From positions 124,001 to 188,000 of the forward strand of contig NZ_JOAP01000001.1 of NCBI RefSeq assembly GCF_000720475.1: a stretch of 64,000 nt of DNA. Reading direction: 5' to 3'. This stretch comes from Streptomyces aureocirculatus (GTDB taxonomy: Bacteria > Actinomycetota > Actinomycetes > Streptomycetales > Streptomycetaceae). Below, in pieces: positions 10,501 through 21,200 of the stretch. The translations under genes were made by a program, and so were the position numbers. Position 1 is the first letter of the stretch. The number at the start of each line of letters is the position of its first letter. A model generated the notes under the pieces. That model ran no database searches and was not told the DNA's origin. It worked only from the letters and a program-made list of their open reading frames with translations.

Positions 10501-13500
10501 GGTCTCGCTGAGGCTGAAGAGCATGTCGTAGCGGGCCGTGCCGGTGCCCGCGAACTCGACGCCCACGCGGAGTCCCGGCAGGTCGAACCGGCCCTCCTCG
10601 TTGTTCTGGAGGACGAGGGCGATCTGGAACAGCGGGTGGTAGGAGGTGGACCGCTGCGGGTTGAGCCTTTCCACCAGGGCCTCGAAGGGGACGTCCTGGT
10701 GGGTGTAGGCGGCCAGGCTCGATGTGCGGACCTGGGTGAGCAGCTCGGCGAAGGTGGGGTCGCCGGAGGTGTCCGTGCGCAGCACGAGCGTGTTCACGAA
10801 CAGGCCGACGAGGTCCGTCAGGCTCTCGTCGGTGCGGCCCGCGATGCCGCTGCCGATCGCGATGTCGTCGCCCACGCCGAGGCGGGTCAGGAGGGCGGCC
10901 ATGGTGGCCTGGAGGACCATGAACGGCGTGGCGTCCGCCGACCGTGCCAACGCGACGACGCCCCGGTGGATCTCGGGTCCGAAGGAGCCGGTGAGGACGT
11001 CGCCGCTGTAGTCGAGGACGGCCGGGCGCGGCCGGTCGCCGGGCAGGGTCGTGGTCTCCGGAAGACCGGCGAGCTGCTCCGCCCAGTAGGCGTACTGCTC
11101 GCTGAACAGGCTGTCGGGGTCGCCGGGCTCGCCGAGCAGCTCGCGCTGCCACAGCGTGTAGTCCGCGTAGCTCACCGGCAGCGGCTCCCACGCGGGTGCG
11201 GCGCCGCCGGTGCGGGCCGTGTAGGCCGTGGCCAGGTCGCGGGCCAGCGGGGCCACGGACCAGCCGTCGCCCGCTATGTGGTGGATCACCAGGGCGAGGA
11301 TGTGCGTGTCGTCACCGGTGCGGAGCAGGCTCGGGCGCACGGGGACGTCGGCCGCCAGGTCGAAGGTGTGCCGGGCGCCCTCGGCGACGGCACGGGCGGC
11401 CTCGTCCGCGCCGGGCACCGCCCGCACGGTGAGCGGCGGCCGTGCCCGCTCCGGCGCGAGGACGTGCTGGCGGGGCCTGCCGTCGGCGCCCTCGGGGAAC
11501 ACGGTGCGCAGGGTCTCGTGGCGGGCGATCACGTCGTGGAGGGCCGACTCCAGGGCGTCGACGTCCAGTTCGCCGTCCATGCGGAGCACGAACGCCATGT
11601 TGTACGTGGGTGAGGGGCCCTCGTACTGGTGGAGGAACCACAGGCGCTGCTGGGCGAAGGAGAGCGGCAGATGGTCGGGGCGCGGCTGGCGGCGGGTCAG
11701 CGGGGCCCGGGTGCGTCCGCCGACGTCCAGGTGCGGGGCGAGGGCGGCCACGCTCGGGTGCGCGAAGAACACCCGCAGCTCCACCTCTGCCCCGAGCTCG
11801 GTACGGATGCGGCTGATCAGCTTCGTCGCGAGCAGCGAGTGCCCGCCAAGCTCGAAGAAGTCGTCGTCGATCCCGACCCGCCGCACATCGAGGACCTCGG
11901 CGAACAGGTCGCACAACAGCTCTTCGCGCAGCGTGCGCGGCCCCCGGCTGCCCAACTGCGGGCCGAGGTCGGGCACGGGCAGCGCCTGCCGGTCCAGTTT
12001 GCCGTTGGCGGTCAGCGGCACGGCGGCGATCGCGACCACCGACGCGGGCACCAGATGCGCGGGCAGGCGTTCCTGGAGGTAGCCGCGCAGCGAGCCGACG
12101 AGGACGCCGATCCCGGTGGCTGCCGCCGGGTCACTGGCGAGCTGTTTGTCCCCGCGACCGGAGGGCAGATACACCCCGGTCAGGGCGCGGGCGGTCACTC
12201 CGGCATCGGTGAAGACCAGCGCGTCGAAGCAGTCGCCCCCGTCCGCCCAGGTCAGTACCGCGCCGAGGCCGTGCGCTGCGGCCCAGTCCCACACCTGCTG
12301 CGGGTCCAGCGCCGGGTACCCTGCCCGTGCCGCCATCAGCCGGGCGTCGACGGCCAGGGCCACCTCGCCCTCCACACGGGCGTTGGGGATGCCGGTCACA
12401 CGCAGTACGTGCCCTTGCCGGGCGCGCACGAGGTCTTCGAGGCCGGGCAGGTCGGTGACCTGGCGGCCCCAGGCCACGCTCGGGGCTTCGCTGACGTCCT
12501 CGACCGGGGTGCCGGGCTTGTGCAGGACGATCTCGTAGCGGTGGCGGGTGAGTTCGTTGTGCGCCGTCCCGGTCTTCAGGCGGATGTCGACGCCCGCCGC
12601 GCCGTGGCGCGAGCCCCACTGCGCGAACCACTCCGGATCGAGGACCAGTTCGGGCTCGGTGAGCATGGCCCGCTCGATCGCGGCCCGCGCCGCCGACGGC
12701 GTGGTGGCCGCGTCCGGGCCGCTCCGGGCGTGGTGCACCCCGGAGGCGAACAGGTGCAGCGACCCGGCGTTGCGCACGTCCCCCACCAGGATCCGGCCGC
12801 CCGGCCCGAGCAGTGTGAAGGCCTGGGCGAGTACCTGGTCCAGATAGGCGGCGTGCGGGAAGTACTGGATCACCGAGTTCAGGACCACCGTGTCGAAGTG
12901 TCCGACCGGGAGGCCGCTCACATCGTCGGCGTGCCGGTGGCACAGCGTGACCTTGTCCGCGTACCCGGCCTCGGCCACCTCCCTCGTCAACCGCCCGATC
13001 ACCTGCGAGGACAGATCGGTTGCCCAGTACTCCTCGACGTGGGGCAGGACATGCGCCATCAACAGGCCCGAGCCCACGCCAAGTTCGAGGACCCGCCGCG
13101 GCTGCCGGCATGTGATCTGCCGCACCGCCGCGTCCCGCCAGTCACGCATCGCGTCCAGGTCGATGGGCGCACCGGTGTAACTGGAGTTCCAGCCGTTGAA
13201 GTCCTCGCCCCACCGCGTCCCCGCCGTGGAGTAGACGTCGTCGTAGATCTGCTCCCACTCGTCGACCTGCTGCTCGGACTCCGCGACCTGCTGCGCGCCG
13301 TCCAGATCCGGCACGACGTACGCCACAAGCCGCTTGGCGCCGTTCGTCTCGTGGGCCGTGACGACGGCCCGCGCCACGGACGGGTGGTCCGCGAGCACCG
13401 TCTCGATCTCGCCGGGTTCGACGCGCAGACCGTTGATCTTGACCTGGTCGTCGGCGCGCCCCAGGTACTCCAACTGGCCGTCCGCGCCCTGGCGTACGAG

Positions 13501-16500
13501 GTCCCCGGTGCGGTACATGCGGGTGCCTGGCGGGCCGTAGGGGTCGGCGACGAAGCGTTCGGCGGTCAGGTCCTGGCGGTCGTGGTAGCCGCGGGCCAGC
13601 GAGGGGCCCGCGACGTAGGCCTCGCCTGCGGCGCCCGGCGGCACCGGGGCGAGCCGGTCGTCGAGGACGCGGACCCTGCCGTCGGCCACTGCGGTGCCGA
13701 TGGGAACCGAGTCACCCGTCAGGGGTGCGCTGATCGTGGCGCAGACGGTGGTCTCGGTCGGGCCGTAGGCGTTGACGACCTGCCGCCCCGCACCCCACTT
13801 CACGGCGAACCCCGGTGGGCAGGCCTCACCGCCGACGGTGAGGACCCGCAGCGCGCGCAGGGTCCGCGGGGCCTCGTCGGGGAGGGTGGCCACGACGCTC
13901 GGCGGCAGCATCACATGCGTGATCTCCCGCTCGGCAAGGACCTCGTGGAGGTCGTCGCCGACCAGGCGCCGCATGCGCGGGACGACGAGGGCCGCCCCGT
14001 TGGCCAGGGTCTGCACCAGCTCCCAGAACGCCGCGTCGAAGCTCGGCGACGCCACTTGCAGGATCCGGGACGTGGACTCGACGGCAAGGCGTTCACGGGT
14101 CGTGGCGGCGAGCGCGGCGAGCCCGGTGTGGGTGACGGTGACACCCTTGGGGCGGCCCGTCGATCCTGACGTGTAGATCACATAGGCCGGGTGGGCGGGG
14201 GTGAGGGCGACGTCCGGTTCGGTGTCCGGGGCCTGCTGCCAGGCTCCCTGGACGTCATCGGTGTCGACGGCGACCGGGTCCACGGCGAGCCCTCGCGGCA
14301 GCTCGGCGAGGGAGTCCGCGGTCGTCAGGATCGCCGCCGGAGCCGCGTCCTCGACCATGTACGCGATCCGCTCCGCCGGATACTCCAGGTCCAGGGGCAG
14401 ATGTGCGGCGCCCGCCTTGAGCACGCCCAGGGACAGGGCCACCTGGTCGGCGCGGCGCGGCATCGCCACGGCCACCAGGCTCTCGGGGCCGATGCCACGG
14501 GCGATGAGCCAGTGCGCGATCCGGTTGGCCCGCGCGTCCAGATCGGCGTACGTCCACGCCGCGTCGGCGGACTCCACCGCGAGCGCGTCGGGAGCCTGCC
14601 GCACCCGGGCCGCGAACAGTTCGGGGAAGGTGGTTTCCGCGACGGTGGGCCCGGCGGGGCCGGTGGGCGCGGTCAGTTCGCGGCGTTCCTCGGCGGTGAG
14701 GAGGTCGACGCGGCCGATGCGCAGGGCGGGGTCGGCGACGGCGGCGACGAGGAGGCGCTGCCAGCGGGTGATCAGGGCCTCGATCGTGCCGGCGTCGAAC
14801 AGTTCGGTGGAGTACTCGGCCGTGACGGCGATGCCCGTGGGCGCGGAGCGGTCCCCGAAGGTCTCGGTGAGGCTGAGCATCAGGTCGTAGCGGGCCGTCC
14901 CTGTGCCCCGGTCGTCGACGCGGGCGCGCAGGCCCGGCAGTTCGTAGACGGCCTCCTCGTTGTTCTGGAGGACGAGGGCGATCTGGAACAGGGGGTGGTG
15001 GGAGGTGGAGCGCTGCGGGTTGAGCTTCTCCACCAGGGCGTCGAACGGGATGTCCTGGTGGGTGTAGGCGGCGAGGCTGGTCTCGCGCACCTGGGCGAGG
15101 AGGTCGGCGAAGGTGGGGTCGCCGGAGGTGTCCGTACGCAGCACGAGCATGTTCACGAACAGACCGACCAGGTCCCTCAGGCTCTCGTCGGTGCGGCCCG
15201 CGATGCCGCTGCCGATCGCGATGTCGTCGCCCACGCCGAGGCGGGACAGCAGGGCGGCCATGCTGGCCTGGAGCACCATGAACGGCGTCGCTCCCGATGC
15301 GTACGCCACCTCCGTGATGCCGCGGTGGAGTTCGGGCGGGAAGGTGCGCCGCATCCGGTCGCCGCTGTAGTCGAGATCGGCAGGGCGCGGCCGGTCACCG
15401 GGGAGTGTCGACGTCTCCGGAAGACCGGCGAGCTGCTCCGCCCAGTAGGCATACTGCTCGCCGAACAGGCTCTGCGGGTCCGCCTCCTCGCCGAGCAGGT
15501 CGCGCTGCCACAGCGTGTAGTCCGCGTAACTCACCGGCAACGGCTCCCAGTCCGGTGCCGCGTGCGCCACGCGGGCGCGGTAGGCGGCGGCCAGGTCACG
15601 GGCCAGCGGGGCCAGGGACCAGCCGTCGCCCGCTATGTGGTGGATCACCAGGGCGAGGACGTGGGCGTCGGCGCCATCGGAGCCGGGGTCGCTCGCGGTG
15701 CGGAACAGGCTCGCCCGTACGGGGAGCTCGGCCGCCAGGTCGAACGGGCGGCGGGCGGCAGCGGTGAGGCACTCGGCGAGCGCGGTCCCGCGGTCTTCGG
15801 GCCCGCCGTCTTCGGGCCCGCCCTCCGCCCGTCGTACCGAAAGCGCGATCCGGTGGTCCCGGTTGACCTCGTCGACGTCCAGGACGCGCTGGTAGGGCCC
15901 GTCGTCGGCCTGCGGGAACACGGTACGCAGGGTCTCGTGCCGGGCGATCACGTCGTGGAGGGCCGACTCCAGCGCCTCGGCGTCGAGCTCCCCGGTCAGG
16001 TGGAGGGTGAACGGCATGTTGTACGTGGGCGAGGCCTCGTACTGGTGGAGGAACCACAGGCGCCGCTGGGCGGCGGAGAGCGGGAGCCGTTCGGGGCGCT
16101 CGGAGCGGCGGGTGAGCGGGTTCCTGGCGCGGGCGGAGCCGTCCAGGCGGGGGGCGAGTCCGGCGGCGGTGGGGTGGGCGAAGACGGTGCGCAGGTCGAC
16201 CTCGGCGCCGAGGGTGGCACGCAGCCGGCTGACGAGCTTCGTCGCGAGCAGCGAGTGGCCGCCCAGGGCGAAGAAGTCGTCGTCGACACCGACCCGGTCA
16301 AGGCCGAGGACCTCGGCGAACAGGCCGCACAGCAGCGCCTCCCGGGGGGTGCGCGGTGCGCGCCCCGTGGTCTGGGCTGCGAAGTCAGGGGCGGGCAGGG
16401 CGTGGCGGTCCAGCTTGCCGTTGGCGTTCAGGGGCAGCTCGGCGACGGCGAGGACGGCGGCGGGGACCAGGTGGGCGGGCAGCCGCTCCTTGAGGTGGTC

Positions 16501-19200
16501 GCGGAGCGAGCCGACCAGGTCGCCGATCCGGGCGGCGGCGGCCGGGTCGTTGGCGCGAGGCGTGTCGGGGCGGTCCGGCGGGAGGCAGGTGCCGGTGAGG
16601 ACGCGGCCCGTGACGGGTCCTTCGGTGAAGACCAGTACGTCGAAGCACTCGATGGCCCGCGACCAGGTCACCACGGCGCCCCAGCCCCGTGCCTCGGCCC
16701 AGTCCGCGATCTGCCGCGGGTCGAGCGCCGCCGCGTCGGTCGCGGAGCTTTCGACGAGGCGGGCGCCGACGGCCAGGGCGGCCTCGGCACGCAGCCGGGC
16801 GTTGGGGACGCCGGTCACGCGCAGGACGTGCCCAGCACTCCCCCGCACCGGCTCGCCACTCCCCCGCACCGGCTGGCCGCTCCGCACCTGCTCTTCGAGC
16901 TCGCGCAGGTCGGTGACGTCGCGGCCCCACACCACCGCGGGAACGGCGCTGACGTCCTCGGCCCCCGTGCCGCCGGGCTTGTGCAGGACGACCTCGTAGC
17001 GGTGACGGGTCAGTTCGTTGTGGGCCGCGCCGTCCTTGAGCCGGACGTCCACCCCGGCGGCTCCGTGGCGCTCGGCCCACCGCGTGAACCAGTCGGGGCG
17101 CAGGGCGAGTTCGGTGTCCGTCAGGAGCGCGCGGGCCACCGCCACCCGCACCGCGGACGGCTCGGCGCCAGGACCTTCCGGTTCCTGGGCGTGCCGGGCC
17201 CCGGCGTGGAACAGCGGCAGCGTGGCCGCGTTGCGCACGTCACCGACCACGATGCGCCCGCCCGGTGCGAGCAGGGTGAAGGCCCCGACGAGCACCCGGT
17301 CCAGATGGGCGGCGTGCGGGAAGTACTGGGCGACCGAGTTGAGGACCACCGTGTCGAAGTGGCCCACCGGGAGGCCCTGTACGTCGTCGGCGTGTCGGTG
17401 GCGCAGCGTGGCCCGGTCGCCGAACCCGGCCCGCTCGGCCTCGCGGGCGAGGTGGGCGACGGCTCGTGCGGAGAGGTCCGTGGCCCAGTACTCCTCGACG
17501 TGGGGCAGCAGGCGGGACGCCAGCAGGCCGGACCCCGCGCCGATTTCGAGGACCCTGCGCGGCTGCCAGGACATGATGTGCCGCACCGCCGCGGCACGCC
17601 ACTCCCGCATCTCGTCGAGGTCGATGGGCTCGCCGGTGGTGTGGGAGTTCCAGCCGGTGAAGTCCTCGCCCCAGGTGGTGTCGGGCGTGGTGTCGGGCGT
17701 GGCATAGACCTCGTCGTAGACCCGCTCCCGCTCCTCGACGACCCGCCGCTCGGCCTCCACACGGGGCTCAGGGCCACCGTCCGCGGCCGCCGCGGAGGGC
17801 TCAGGCACGACGTACGCCACCAGATGCCGTTCGCCCACGCGGTCCTGCCGCAGGACCACCGCGGCGCGGGCCACGCCGGGGTGCGTGGCGATGGCGGCCT
17901 CGACCTCGCCGGGCTCGATGCGGAAGCCGCGGACCTTGACCTGGTCGTCGGTGCGGCCGTGGAAGGTGAGGCAGTTGTCCGGCGCGCGGGAGACCACGTC
18001 GCCCGTGCGGTACATGCGGGCGCCGGGGCGGTCACCGAAAGGGCAGGCCAGGAAGCGCTCGGCGGTCAGGGCGTGGCGGCCGGGGTAGCCGCGGGCCAGG
18101 CCCTCGCCCTCCAGGTACAGCTCGCCGGTCCCGCCGTCGGGCACCGGGGCGAGCGCCTCGTCCAGGACGTGGGCGCGCAGGGCGGCGAGCGGCTCGCCGA
18201 TCGGCACCACGTCGCCGACACTGTCGGCATCGGTGATCGGGTACAGGGTGGCTGCCACGGTCGCCTCGGTGGGCCCGTATCCGTTCACCACGGTCAGGCC
18301 GGGGCAGGCGCGCAGGACGCGGGTCACCGCGGCCGGGGACAGCGCCTCACCGGCGGGGCACACCTCGCGAAGACCGGCGAAGGCCGCGGGGTCGTCGTCG
18401 GCGATCAGTGCGAACAGGGCCGCCGTCAGGGTCACGGTGGTCACGCCGTGTTCGGCGATCGCCGCCGCGAGCACGGTGGCGTCGAGGCGTCCTGGCGGGG
18501 CGAGCACGACCGTGCCGCCCCCGAGGAGCGGTATCCACAGGTCATAGGTGGAGGCGTCGAAGGCCAGGGTGTTGTGCATCAGGAGCCGCTCGTGGTGCCC
18601 GGCCGCGAAGCCGGGGTCGGCGGCGAGGCCCACCACGCCCCGGTGGGTGATGGCGACCCCCTTGGGCAGTCCCGTGGAGCCGGAGGTGTACATCACGTAC
18701 GCGAGCTGGTCCGGCTCCGTGCGGCGTGCCGCGCGCAGGCGTTCCGCGGTGGCCGCGGCGAGGTCCGCCGCCGTGTCGGGCGCGTCGAGGACGAGGCGGG
18801 GGGTGGCGTGTTCCGGCAGGTCGGCCGTGGTGCGGGCGTCGGTGACGAGCAGGGCGGGCGCGGCGTCGTCGAGCAGGAACCGGAGCCGCTCGCCGGGGTG
18901 TTCGGGGTCGAGGGGGAGGTAGAGGCCGCCCGCCTTCAGGACGGCGAGGACGGTGACCACGTACGCGGACGAGCGCGGGAGCGCCACGGCGACGACGGAC
19001 TCCTGGCCGATTCCGTGTGCGTGCAGGACGCGTGCGAGGCGGTTGGCGGCCGCGTCCAACTCCCCGTAGGTCAGGGGCGCGTCGGCTCCTGCGACCACGG
19101 CGGCCGCGTCCGGGGCGGCGTCCGCCCACTGCTCGAACCGGGCCGCGACAGTCGTGTCCGGTGTGACCAGTGGGGTGGACGATGTCCTCGGGACAGCCAT
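4570..19200 (-). CDS. Four-module NRPS, A(MT)-T-C-A(MT)-T-C-A-T-C-A-T-TE
   Basis: This 4876-residue synthetase should build a tetrapeptide. Approximate order: A1 20-940 with a methyltransferase inserted after motif a8 (LEIGAGSG at ~553); T1 LGGHS ~982; C2 HHIAGDG ~1190; A2 1527-2403 with a second insert (LELGVGSG ~2038); T2 ~2450; C3 HHIAGDG ~2645; A3 2975-3456; T3 IGGDS ~3513; C4 HHVLFDG ~3723; A4 4040-4530; T4 VGGTS ~4582; TE GLSFGG ~4713 with His in CDHWE. A domains interrupted at this place normally N-methylate the loaded amino acid, so residues 1 and 2 are probably N-methylated. There is no starter C domain and no epimerase. Hand-derived ten-residue codes are DAYTCAGVAK, DAWMTGAVCK, DAGTTAAVCK and DVFSVAAYAK; modules 2 and 3 look aromatic-like, the others are unassigned. 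ATG 19200 is preferred over GTG 19209 because AAGGAG lies 10 nt before the ATG but only 1 nt before the GTG. Confidence 0.96.
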   Translation of the reverse strand: MAVPRTSSTPLVTPDTTVAARFEQWADAAPDAAAVVAGADAPLTYGELDAAANRLARVLHAHGIGQESVVAVALPRSSAYVVTVLAVLKAGGLYLPLDPEHPGERLRFLLDDAAPALLVTDARTTADLPEHATPRLVLDAPDTAADLAAATAERLRAARRTEPDQLAYVMYTSGSTGLPKGVAITHRGVVGLAADPGFAAGHHERLLMHNTLAFDASTYDLWIPLLGGGTVVLAPPGRLDATVLAAAIAEHGVTTVTLTAALFALIADDDPAAFAGLREVCPAGEALSPAAVTRVLRACPGLTVVNGYGPTEATVAATLYPITDADSVGDVVPIGEPLAALRAHVLDEALAPVPDGGTGELYLEGEGLARGYPGRHALTAERFLACPFGDRPGARMYRTGDVVSRAPDNCLTFHGRTDDQVKVRGFRIEPGEVEAAIATHPGVARAAVVLRQDRVGERHLVAYVVPEPSAAAADGGPEPRVEAERRVVEERERVYDEVYATPDTTPDTTWGEDFTGWNSHTTGEPIDLDEMREWRAAAVRHIMSWQPRRVLEIGAGSGLLASRLLPHVEEYWATDLSARAVAHLAREAERAGFGDRATLRHRHADDVQGLPVGHFDTVVLNSVAQYFPHAAHLDRVLVGAFTLLAPGGRIVVGDVRNAATLPLFHAGARHAQEPEGPGAEPSAVRVAVARALLTDTELALRPDWFTRWAERHGAAGVDVRLKDGAAHNELTRHRYEVVLHKPGGTGAEDVSAVPAVVWGRDVTDLRELEEQVRSGQPVRGSGEPVRGSAGHVLRVTGVPNARLRAEAALAVGARLVESSATDAAALDPRQIADWAEARGWGAVVTWSRAIECFDVLVFTEGPVTGRVLTGTCLPPDRPDTPRANDPAAAARIGDLVGSLRDHLKERLPAHLVPAAVLAVAELPLNANGKLDRHALPAPDFAAQTTGRAPRTPREALLCGLFAEVLGLDRVGVDDDFFALGGHSLLATKLVSRLRATLGAEVDLRTVFAHPTAAGLAPRLDGSARARNPLTRRSERPERLPLSAAQRRLWFLHQYEASPTYNMPFTLHLTGELDAEALESALHDVIARHETLRTVFPQADDGPYQRVLDVDEVNRDHRIALSVRRAEGGPEDGGPEDRGTALAECLTAAARRPFDLAAELPVRASLFRTASDPGSDGADAHVLALVIHHIAGDGWSLAPLARDLAAAYRARVAHAAPDWEPLPVSYADYTLWQRDLLGEEADPQSLFGEQYAYWAEQLAGLPETSTLPGDRPRPADLDYSGDRMRRTFPPELHRGITEVAYASGATPFMVLQASMAALLSRLGVGDDIAIGSGIAGRTDESLRDLVGLFVNMLVLRTDTSGDPTFADLLAQVRETSLAAYTHQDIPFDALVEKLNPQRSTSHHPLFQIALVLQNNEEAVYELPGLRARVDDRGTGTARYDLMLSLTETFGDRSAPTGIAVTAEYSTELFDAGTIEALITRWQRLLVAAVADPALRIGRVDLLTAEERRELTAPTGPAGPTVAETTFPELFAARVRQAPDALAVESADAAWTYADLDARANRIAHWLIARGIGPESLVAVAMPRRADQVALSLGVLKAGAAHLPLDLEYPAERIAYMVEDAAPAAILTTADSLAELPRGLAVDPVAVDTDDVQGAWQQAPDTEPDVALTPAHPAYVIYTSGSTGRPKGVTVTHTGLAALAATTRERLAVESTSRILQVASPSFDAAFWELVQTLANGAALVVPRMRRLVGDDLHEVLAEREITHVMLPPSVVATLPDEAPRTLRALRVLTVGGEACPPGFAVKWGAGRQVVNAYGPTETTVCATISAPLTGDSVPIGTAVADGRVRVLDDRLAPVPPGAAGEAYVAGPSLARGYHDRQDLTAERFVADPYGPPGTRMYRTGDLVRQGADGQLEYLGRADDQVKINGLRVEPGEIETVLADHPSVARAVVTAHETNGAKRLVAYVVPDLDGAQQVAESEQQVDEWEQIYDDVYSTAGTRWGEDFNGWNSSYTGAPIDLDAMRDWRDAAVRQITCRQPRRVLELGVGSGLLMAHVLPHVEEYWATDLSSQVIGRLTREVAEAGYADKVTLCHRHADDVSGLPVGHFDTVVLNSVIQYFPHAAYLDQVLAQAFTLLGPGGRILVGDVRNAGSLHLFASGVHHARSGPDAATTPSAARAAIERAMLTEPELVLDPEWFAQWGSRHGAAGVDIRLKTGTAHNELTRHRYEIVLHKPGTPVEDVSEAPSVAWGRQVTDLPGLEDLVRARQGHVLRVTGIPNARVEGEVALAVDARLMAARAGYPALDPQQVWDWAAAHGLGAVLTWADGGDCFDALVFTDAGVTARALTGVYLPSGRGDKQLASDPAAATGIGVLVGSLRGYLQERLPAHLVPASVVAIAAVPLTANGKLDRQALPVPDLGPQLGSRGPRTLREELLCDLFAEVLDVRRVGIDDDFFELGGHSLLATKLISRIRTELGAEVELRVFFAHPSVAALAPHLDVGGRTRAPLTRRQPRPDHLPLSFAQQRLWFLHQYEGPSPTYNMAFVLRMDGELDVDALESALHDVIARHETLRTVFPEGADGRPRQHVLAPERARPPLTVRAVPGADEAARAVAEGARHTFDLAADVPVRPSLLRTGDDTHILALVIHHIAGDGWSVAPLARDLATAYTARTGGAAPAWEPLPVSYADYTLWQRELLGEPGDPDSLFSEQYAYWAEQLAGLPETTTLPGDRPRPAVLDYSGDVLTGSFGPEIHRGVVALARSADATPFMVLQATMAALLTRLGVGDDIAIGSGIAGRTDESLTDLVGLFVNTLVLRTDTSGDPTFAELLTQVRTSSLAAYTHQDVPFEALVERLNPQRSTSYHPLFQIALVLQNNEEGRFDLPGLRVGVEFAGTGTARYDMLFSLSETFDDRTEPAGIQVAVEYSTELYDAATIATLIARWERLLATAVTHPTHRISYAGLLTEQERGELLAAERAQTPLQVEQGTFPELFAARVRRAPDALAVESDDTVWSYADLDARANRIAHWLTGRGAGPETLVGVAMPRCADQVAVALGVLKAGAAYLPVDLEYPADRIAYMVEDAAPTAILTTADCLAELPPGLPVDVVAVDAEETRAAWRQAPDTAPQVPVALAHPAYVIYTSGSTGRPKGVTVTHAGLAALGATKRERLAIEPASRVLQVASPSFDAAFGELVQAFTSGAALIVPRQRRLVGDDLYQTLAERKVSHATLPPSVVATLPETAPGTLTSLTALTLAGESCPPDLVDAWARGRRVVNAYGPTETTVCATLSDPLTTGPAPIGTAAADVRVRVLDERLAPVPAGTPGELYVAGPSLARGYRNRPALTAERFVADPYGPEGDRMYRTGDVVRRLPDGQLEYLGRGDDQVKVRGLRIEPAEIEAVLTRHPRVARAVVVVRENRGSAQLVGYVVATAAGVRVKELRRFAAARLPDFMVPAAFVVLDALPLTPNGKLDKAALPRPDSSDGTAHREPGTAAEQLLATVVAEVLGLERVGVDDDFFAIGGDSIRSVQVVSRARAHGIALTPRQIFEHRTVAHLAALASGPAQDASPGSGAGSTDGPLVAVAPKDREAWQRSYPGLAEVWPVTAAQSGLLFESSLADVSHDAYHVHFVLRLGGTVEPERMRTAAQALLDRHAALRTAFTTGAKGDQVQLVVDGVRLPWQVVDLRDLDASGRDAALDRLIAEDRAVPFDPAVPPLLRMTLAHTGPDRAELLLSVHHVLFDGWSMPLMVADLLHLYAAEGDASQLPPVRPYRAFLGWLAEQDPEAAAKAWARELHGVTGPTLLAGPPAAGAVERSEPGHVELRVPPRTVRALQDQAADLGITLNTVLQGAWGLLIGHLTGRQDVVFGTTVSGRPPQVADVDEMVGLFVNGLPVRVRYAPDDTLAQVLTALQERQAVLLDHHHHGLSEIQKATGIGTLFDTMLVFESIPVDRPRLGAALAKSGLTVTGTRAISGTHYPLTVIAEPDLRMDFQYRDGTFDRAAVEAIVARLARILEQVAADPDTPLARLDLLADDERGLLDQVNDTTVDVPPWTVTRLIAERAALCPDATAVTGDDTRLTYAELRARTARLARELRARGAGPETVVGLALPRTTDLVVGMLAVLEAGAAYLPIDPAYPSARLDHILADARPALVLTSTTTAHVLPATHDVPRLCVEHVDFADFAAFAAPAAPGPDEDLPEARPDNAAYVMYTSGSTGTPKGVTLTHRSLVNGALLLADATGITAETRTLTATSVNFDVSVFEILTTLAAGGTVEVVRDILAVGERGGWSGGLLSAVPSVLAEVLDQLDDGALHADSVVLAGEALPAALVQRLRRAVPGARVVNAYGQTEVFYATTFTADEHLPDTGAVPIGTPLGNMRAHVLSPALTPLPPGAIGEVYVAGHLARGYHGRSALTAERFVADPYGPPGARMYRTGDLARWTPEGQLVYAGRADDQTKIRGIRVEPAEIEAALTRHPSVAKAAVVVSEEHGAPHLLACLVPVDPAVGGPSDGQLRAFLGEHLPTYLVPSLFLTLDRLPLTPNGKLDRAALVERASADRPAQVNRANPRDHAEWALYQLWRRVLLTADIGIRDSFFDVGGTSISAIKLAHAIREELGEDISVRDLLLHPTIEELAERLRHGASDAPPSDLIAFREGEGHARVLCVHPAGGTAFCYLSLAKELPDTVGVYGIQAPGLHQGGTFLSTVEAMAEAYEELAAPLLDGAPLVVVGLSFGGLVAHELGRRLAAAGHNRLSVVLLDAPGSEDADARAAVGPVDMAEFRDKLVKFNGMYPGIEDQQIERYFQVYNNNRRAIAAYAAPPSAARTVFVQAVEEEMPEAYRTQVREFWERRAGGGYHVEPLACDHWEMLESDEVRQVAALVRSELARALGADGRP

Positions 19201-19227
19201 GTTAGGCACGCTCCTTCTGTGGCCACT

Positions 19228-19244
19228 GTGGTAGTTGGCTACAC
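19228..19244 (-). promoter_or_regulatory. Imperfect inverted repeat in the NRPS leader
   Basis: On the plus strand GTGGTAG, TTGG, CTACAC forms a near-palindrome, with one extra base in the left arm, 28-44 nt upstream of the NRPS ATG. A TAGGGT-like -10 on the minus strand lies just upstream, near 19252-19257. It may be an operator over the start of transcription. The evidence is pattern only. Confidence 0.35.
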
Positions 19245-19406
19245 CAAGGACCCTAACGTTCAGGCCAGTCCGGACGGAAGGTTCGGCAGTCGGATCCGGG
19301 GCACTTCGTTCCAGTTCGCCGACTCGCCCCGGTACCGGGCCGGTTGAGTCACACCGCCCTCACTCCACGGGGAGAGATGCGGACCGAAGGGGCTCGGGTA
19401 CGGCCC

Positions 19407-19426
19407 ATATCAGCCATCCCTGATAT
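19407..19426. promoter_or_regulatory. Perfect palindromic operator, ArsR-type (7-6-7)
   Basis: ATATCAG-CCATCC-CTGATAT is a perfect inverted repeat, AT-rich in a GC-rich intergenic region between the divergent NRPS and WGR genes. ArsR/SmtB-type repressors often bind sites of the form ATATCA-N6-TGATAT. The relic of an ArsR-like N-terminus begins 97 bp downstream. The rest of the 460-bp gap (19210-19669) holds no other gene. Confidence 0.6.
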
Positions 19427-19522
19427 CTGTTCCCAGCCAACCTGTGATGCGAAGAGGAGCAGTACGCACTCGCCTTGCGGGAGCACTGACCGCGACCGGC
19501 CACACGGACGAGACTCGCGCGC

Positions 19523-19588
19523 GTGACCTTGAGGATCCATGTCACGGCCGAGGATCTGGCCCGCACGCGGATGGCTTCGGGCGCGTCC
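19523..19588 (+). pseudogene. Relic of an ArsR-family regulator N-terminus
   Basis: From a GTG at 19523 the frame reads MTLRIHVTAEDLARTRMA, the start signature of a common Streptomyces ArsR/winged-helix family (RIHFTAEDLARTR...). After about 20 residues the similarity ends. The frame then runs without a stop into the WGR gene. The rest of the regulator appears to have been deleted, leaving its start codon and possibly its operator at 19407. Family recognition is from memory of the motif. Confidence 0.6.
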
Positions 19589-19669
19589 CGTTGTCAGTGG
19601 CTACTCCTATGGTTCCCCCATCGAGACCCGCCGGAGTCGCCGCGGGTCCGCCCTGGGGAGGGGTCTGTC

Positions 19670-21121
19670 ATGTCTGCGGGGTCCACGGTGACGACGACGT
19701 ATCTGGAGCTTTCGCAAGAGGGCGCGGGTGCGCACAAGTTCTACGAAGTGACCGTCGACGGCACGACGGTGACGGTGCGGTACGGGCGGATCGGCGCCGC
19801 CGGGCAGACGCAGACGACGACGTTCGCCTCGGCGGCGAAGGCGCGGGCGGCGGCCGCGAAGAAGGTCGCGGGGAAGGTCGGCAAGGGGTATGCCCCGGCC
19901 GTGCAGGGGCAGCGCGCGCCGCGCGCGGTGACCCGGCGGCAGGTGACGTCGGCGCCGTCGACCGCCCGCGCCGTGGCGCCGGTCCTGTGGCGCTTCCGCA
20001 CCGGCTCCTCGGCGTTCGGCATCCACGTCGACGACGAGCACTGCTGGGTCGGCAACCAGGCGGGGGACGTGTACACCCTGGACCACAACGGCGGCGTCCT
20101 CGCCCGCTTCTCCCTGCCCGACGGCGTCAAGTGCCTGGTCGCCGACGACTTCTGGATCTACGCGGGCTGTGACGACGGCAGTGTCTACGACCTGTCGTCG
20201 AAACTCCCGTTCGCGGCGTACGACATCGCCGCCGACGTCGACATCTTCTGGCTGGACATCCACGAGGGCATCCTCAACGTCTCGGACCACGACGGCCGTC
20301 TGACCGTCATCGACCACGAGGACGAACACCAGTGGGCGCGCCGCAGCCCCGGCGAGCGCGCCTGGATGGTCCGCGCCGACGACAGGGCCGTGTACCACGG
20401 TCACAGCGGCGGCGTCACCGCCTACGCACCCGACGGGGGCGGCGAGTTGTGGCACACGAAGACCCGCGGCGACGTGCTGTTCGGCTGGCAGGAGGACAGC
20501 GCCGTGTACGCGGGGACGGCGCACCGCGTGGTGCAGCGCCTCGCGAAGGCGAGCGGCGCGGTCGAGGCCACGTACGCCTGTGACAGCGCGGTGTACTCGT
20601 GCGCGACCTCGCCGGGCGGGCGGTTCGTCTTCGCCGGTGACGCGGCGTCGTCCGTCTACTGCTTCGACCGGGACGGCACGCGGCTGTGGAAGCTCGGCAC
20701 GGGCGGAGGCTCCGCGCTCTCGATGCAGTACCGCGACGAGAAGCTGTATCTGGTGACGACGGACGGCGCGCTGGTGTGCGTGGACGCGAGCGAGGCCGCC
20801 ATCACCGCGGCGGAGCGGGGCACGGTGCCTGCGGCGCGGGACGTCAAGCTGGCCGCGGCCCTGCCGACCTACGCGCCGGCGACGGCCGCGGCCGCGGTGG
20901 CCACCGTCGCCCACGCCCCCGCGGGCGCGGTCGTCCTCGAATGCGTCCAGGACGGCAGCCGCCTGCGGGTGCACGTGGTGTCCGAGGGCTACGACGGCTC
21001 CTGGAACGTGCAGTTCCCCCACGCGATACGGCAGCCGGGGGCGCGCTATGTGGTGGACGCCCTGCATGCGGCCGCCGGAGGTTTCTACCGGGTCCGAGGG
21101 GACATCCGGCGACTGCGGTGA
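19670..21121 (+). CDS. WGR-domain protein with C-terminal beta-propeller
   Basis: This 483-residue soluble protein has an N-terminal WGR domain (residues ~5-80, core VRYGRIG with Tyr for the usual Trp). A Lys/Ala-rich linker follows, then a beta-propeller-like region (~110-480) of repeated short strands such as WVGNQAGDVYTLD, YAGCDDGSVYDL and FAGDAASSVYCFD. WGR domains are nucleic-acid or protein-binding modules, best known in PARP enzymes; no catalytic domain is present. The start is ATG 19670, preceded by GGGGAGGGG. A longer in-frame reading upstream is the ArsR relic and is not taken as part of the protein. The function is unknown. Confidence 0.85.
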   Translation: MSAGSTVTTTYLELSQEGAGAHKFYEVTVDGTTVTVRYGRIGAAGQTQTTTFASAAKARAAAAKKVAGKVGKGYAPAVQGQRAPRAVTRRQVTSAPSTARAVAPVLWRFRTGSSAFGIHVDDEHCWVGNQAGDVYTLDHNGGVLARFSLPDGVKCLVADDFWIYAGCDDGSVYDLSSKLPFAAYDIAADVDIFWLDIHEGILNVSDHDGRLTVIDHEDEHQWARRSPGERAWMVRADDRAVYHGHSGGVTAYAPDGGGELWHTKTRGDVLFGWQEDSAVYAGTAHRVVQRLAKASGAVEATYACDSAVYSCATSPGGRFVFAGDAASSVYCFDRDGTRLWKLGTGGGSALSMQYRDEKLYLVTTDGALVCVDASEAAITAAERGTVPAARDVKLAAALPTYAPATAAAAVATVAHAPAGAVVLECVQDGSRLRVHVVSEGYDGSWNVQFPHAIRQPGARYVVDALHAAAGGFYRVRGDIRRLR

Positions 21122-21141
21122 CATGCGGGGGGGCTCCGCAG

Positions 21142-21194
21142 GAACCTGCCGGTTCTGTAGAGCGCCCTGAAGGGGAGCGCCCTGAAAGGGGCAC
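21142..21194. terminator. Possible terminator between convergent WGR and propeller genes
   Basis: Two short hairpins lie in the 79-bp convergent gap: GAACC-TGCC-GGTTC (21142-21155) and GCGCCC-TGAAAG-GGGCAC (21177-21194, one G.T pair). GCGCCCTGAA(A)GGGG is also directly repeated. Stems are short, so confidence is moderate. Confidence 0.45.
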
Positions 21195-21200
21195 CCCCGG

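Noticed and set aside
14191..19347. Very long plus-strand open frame opposite the NRPS
   Set aside because: It mirrors codon positions of the NRPS, its product is low-complexity Gly/Arg/Val-rich with no domain, and the NRPS is certain. High GC removes stop codons from antisense frames.
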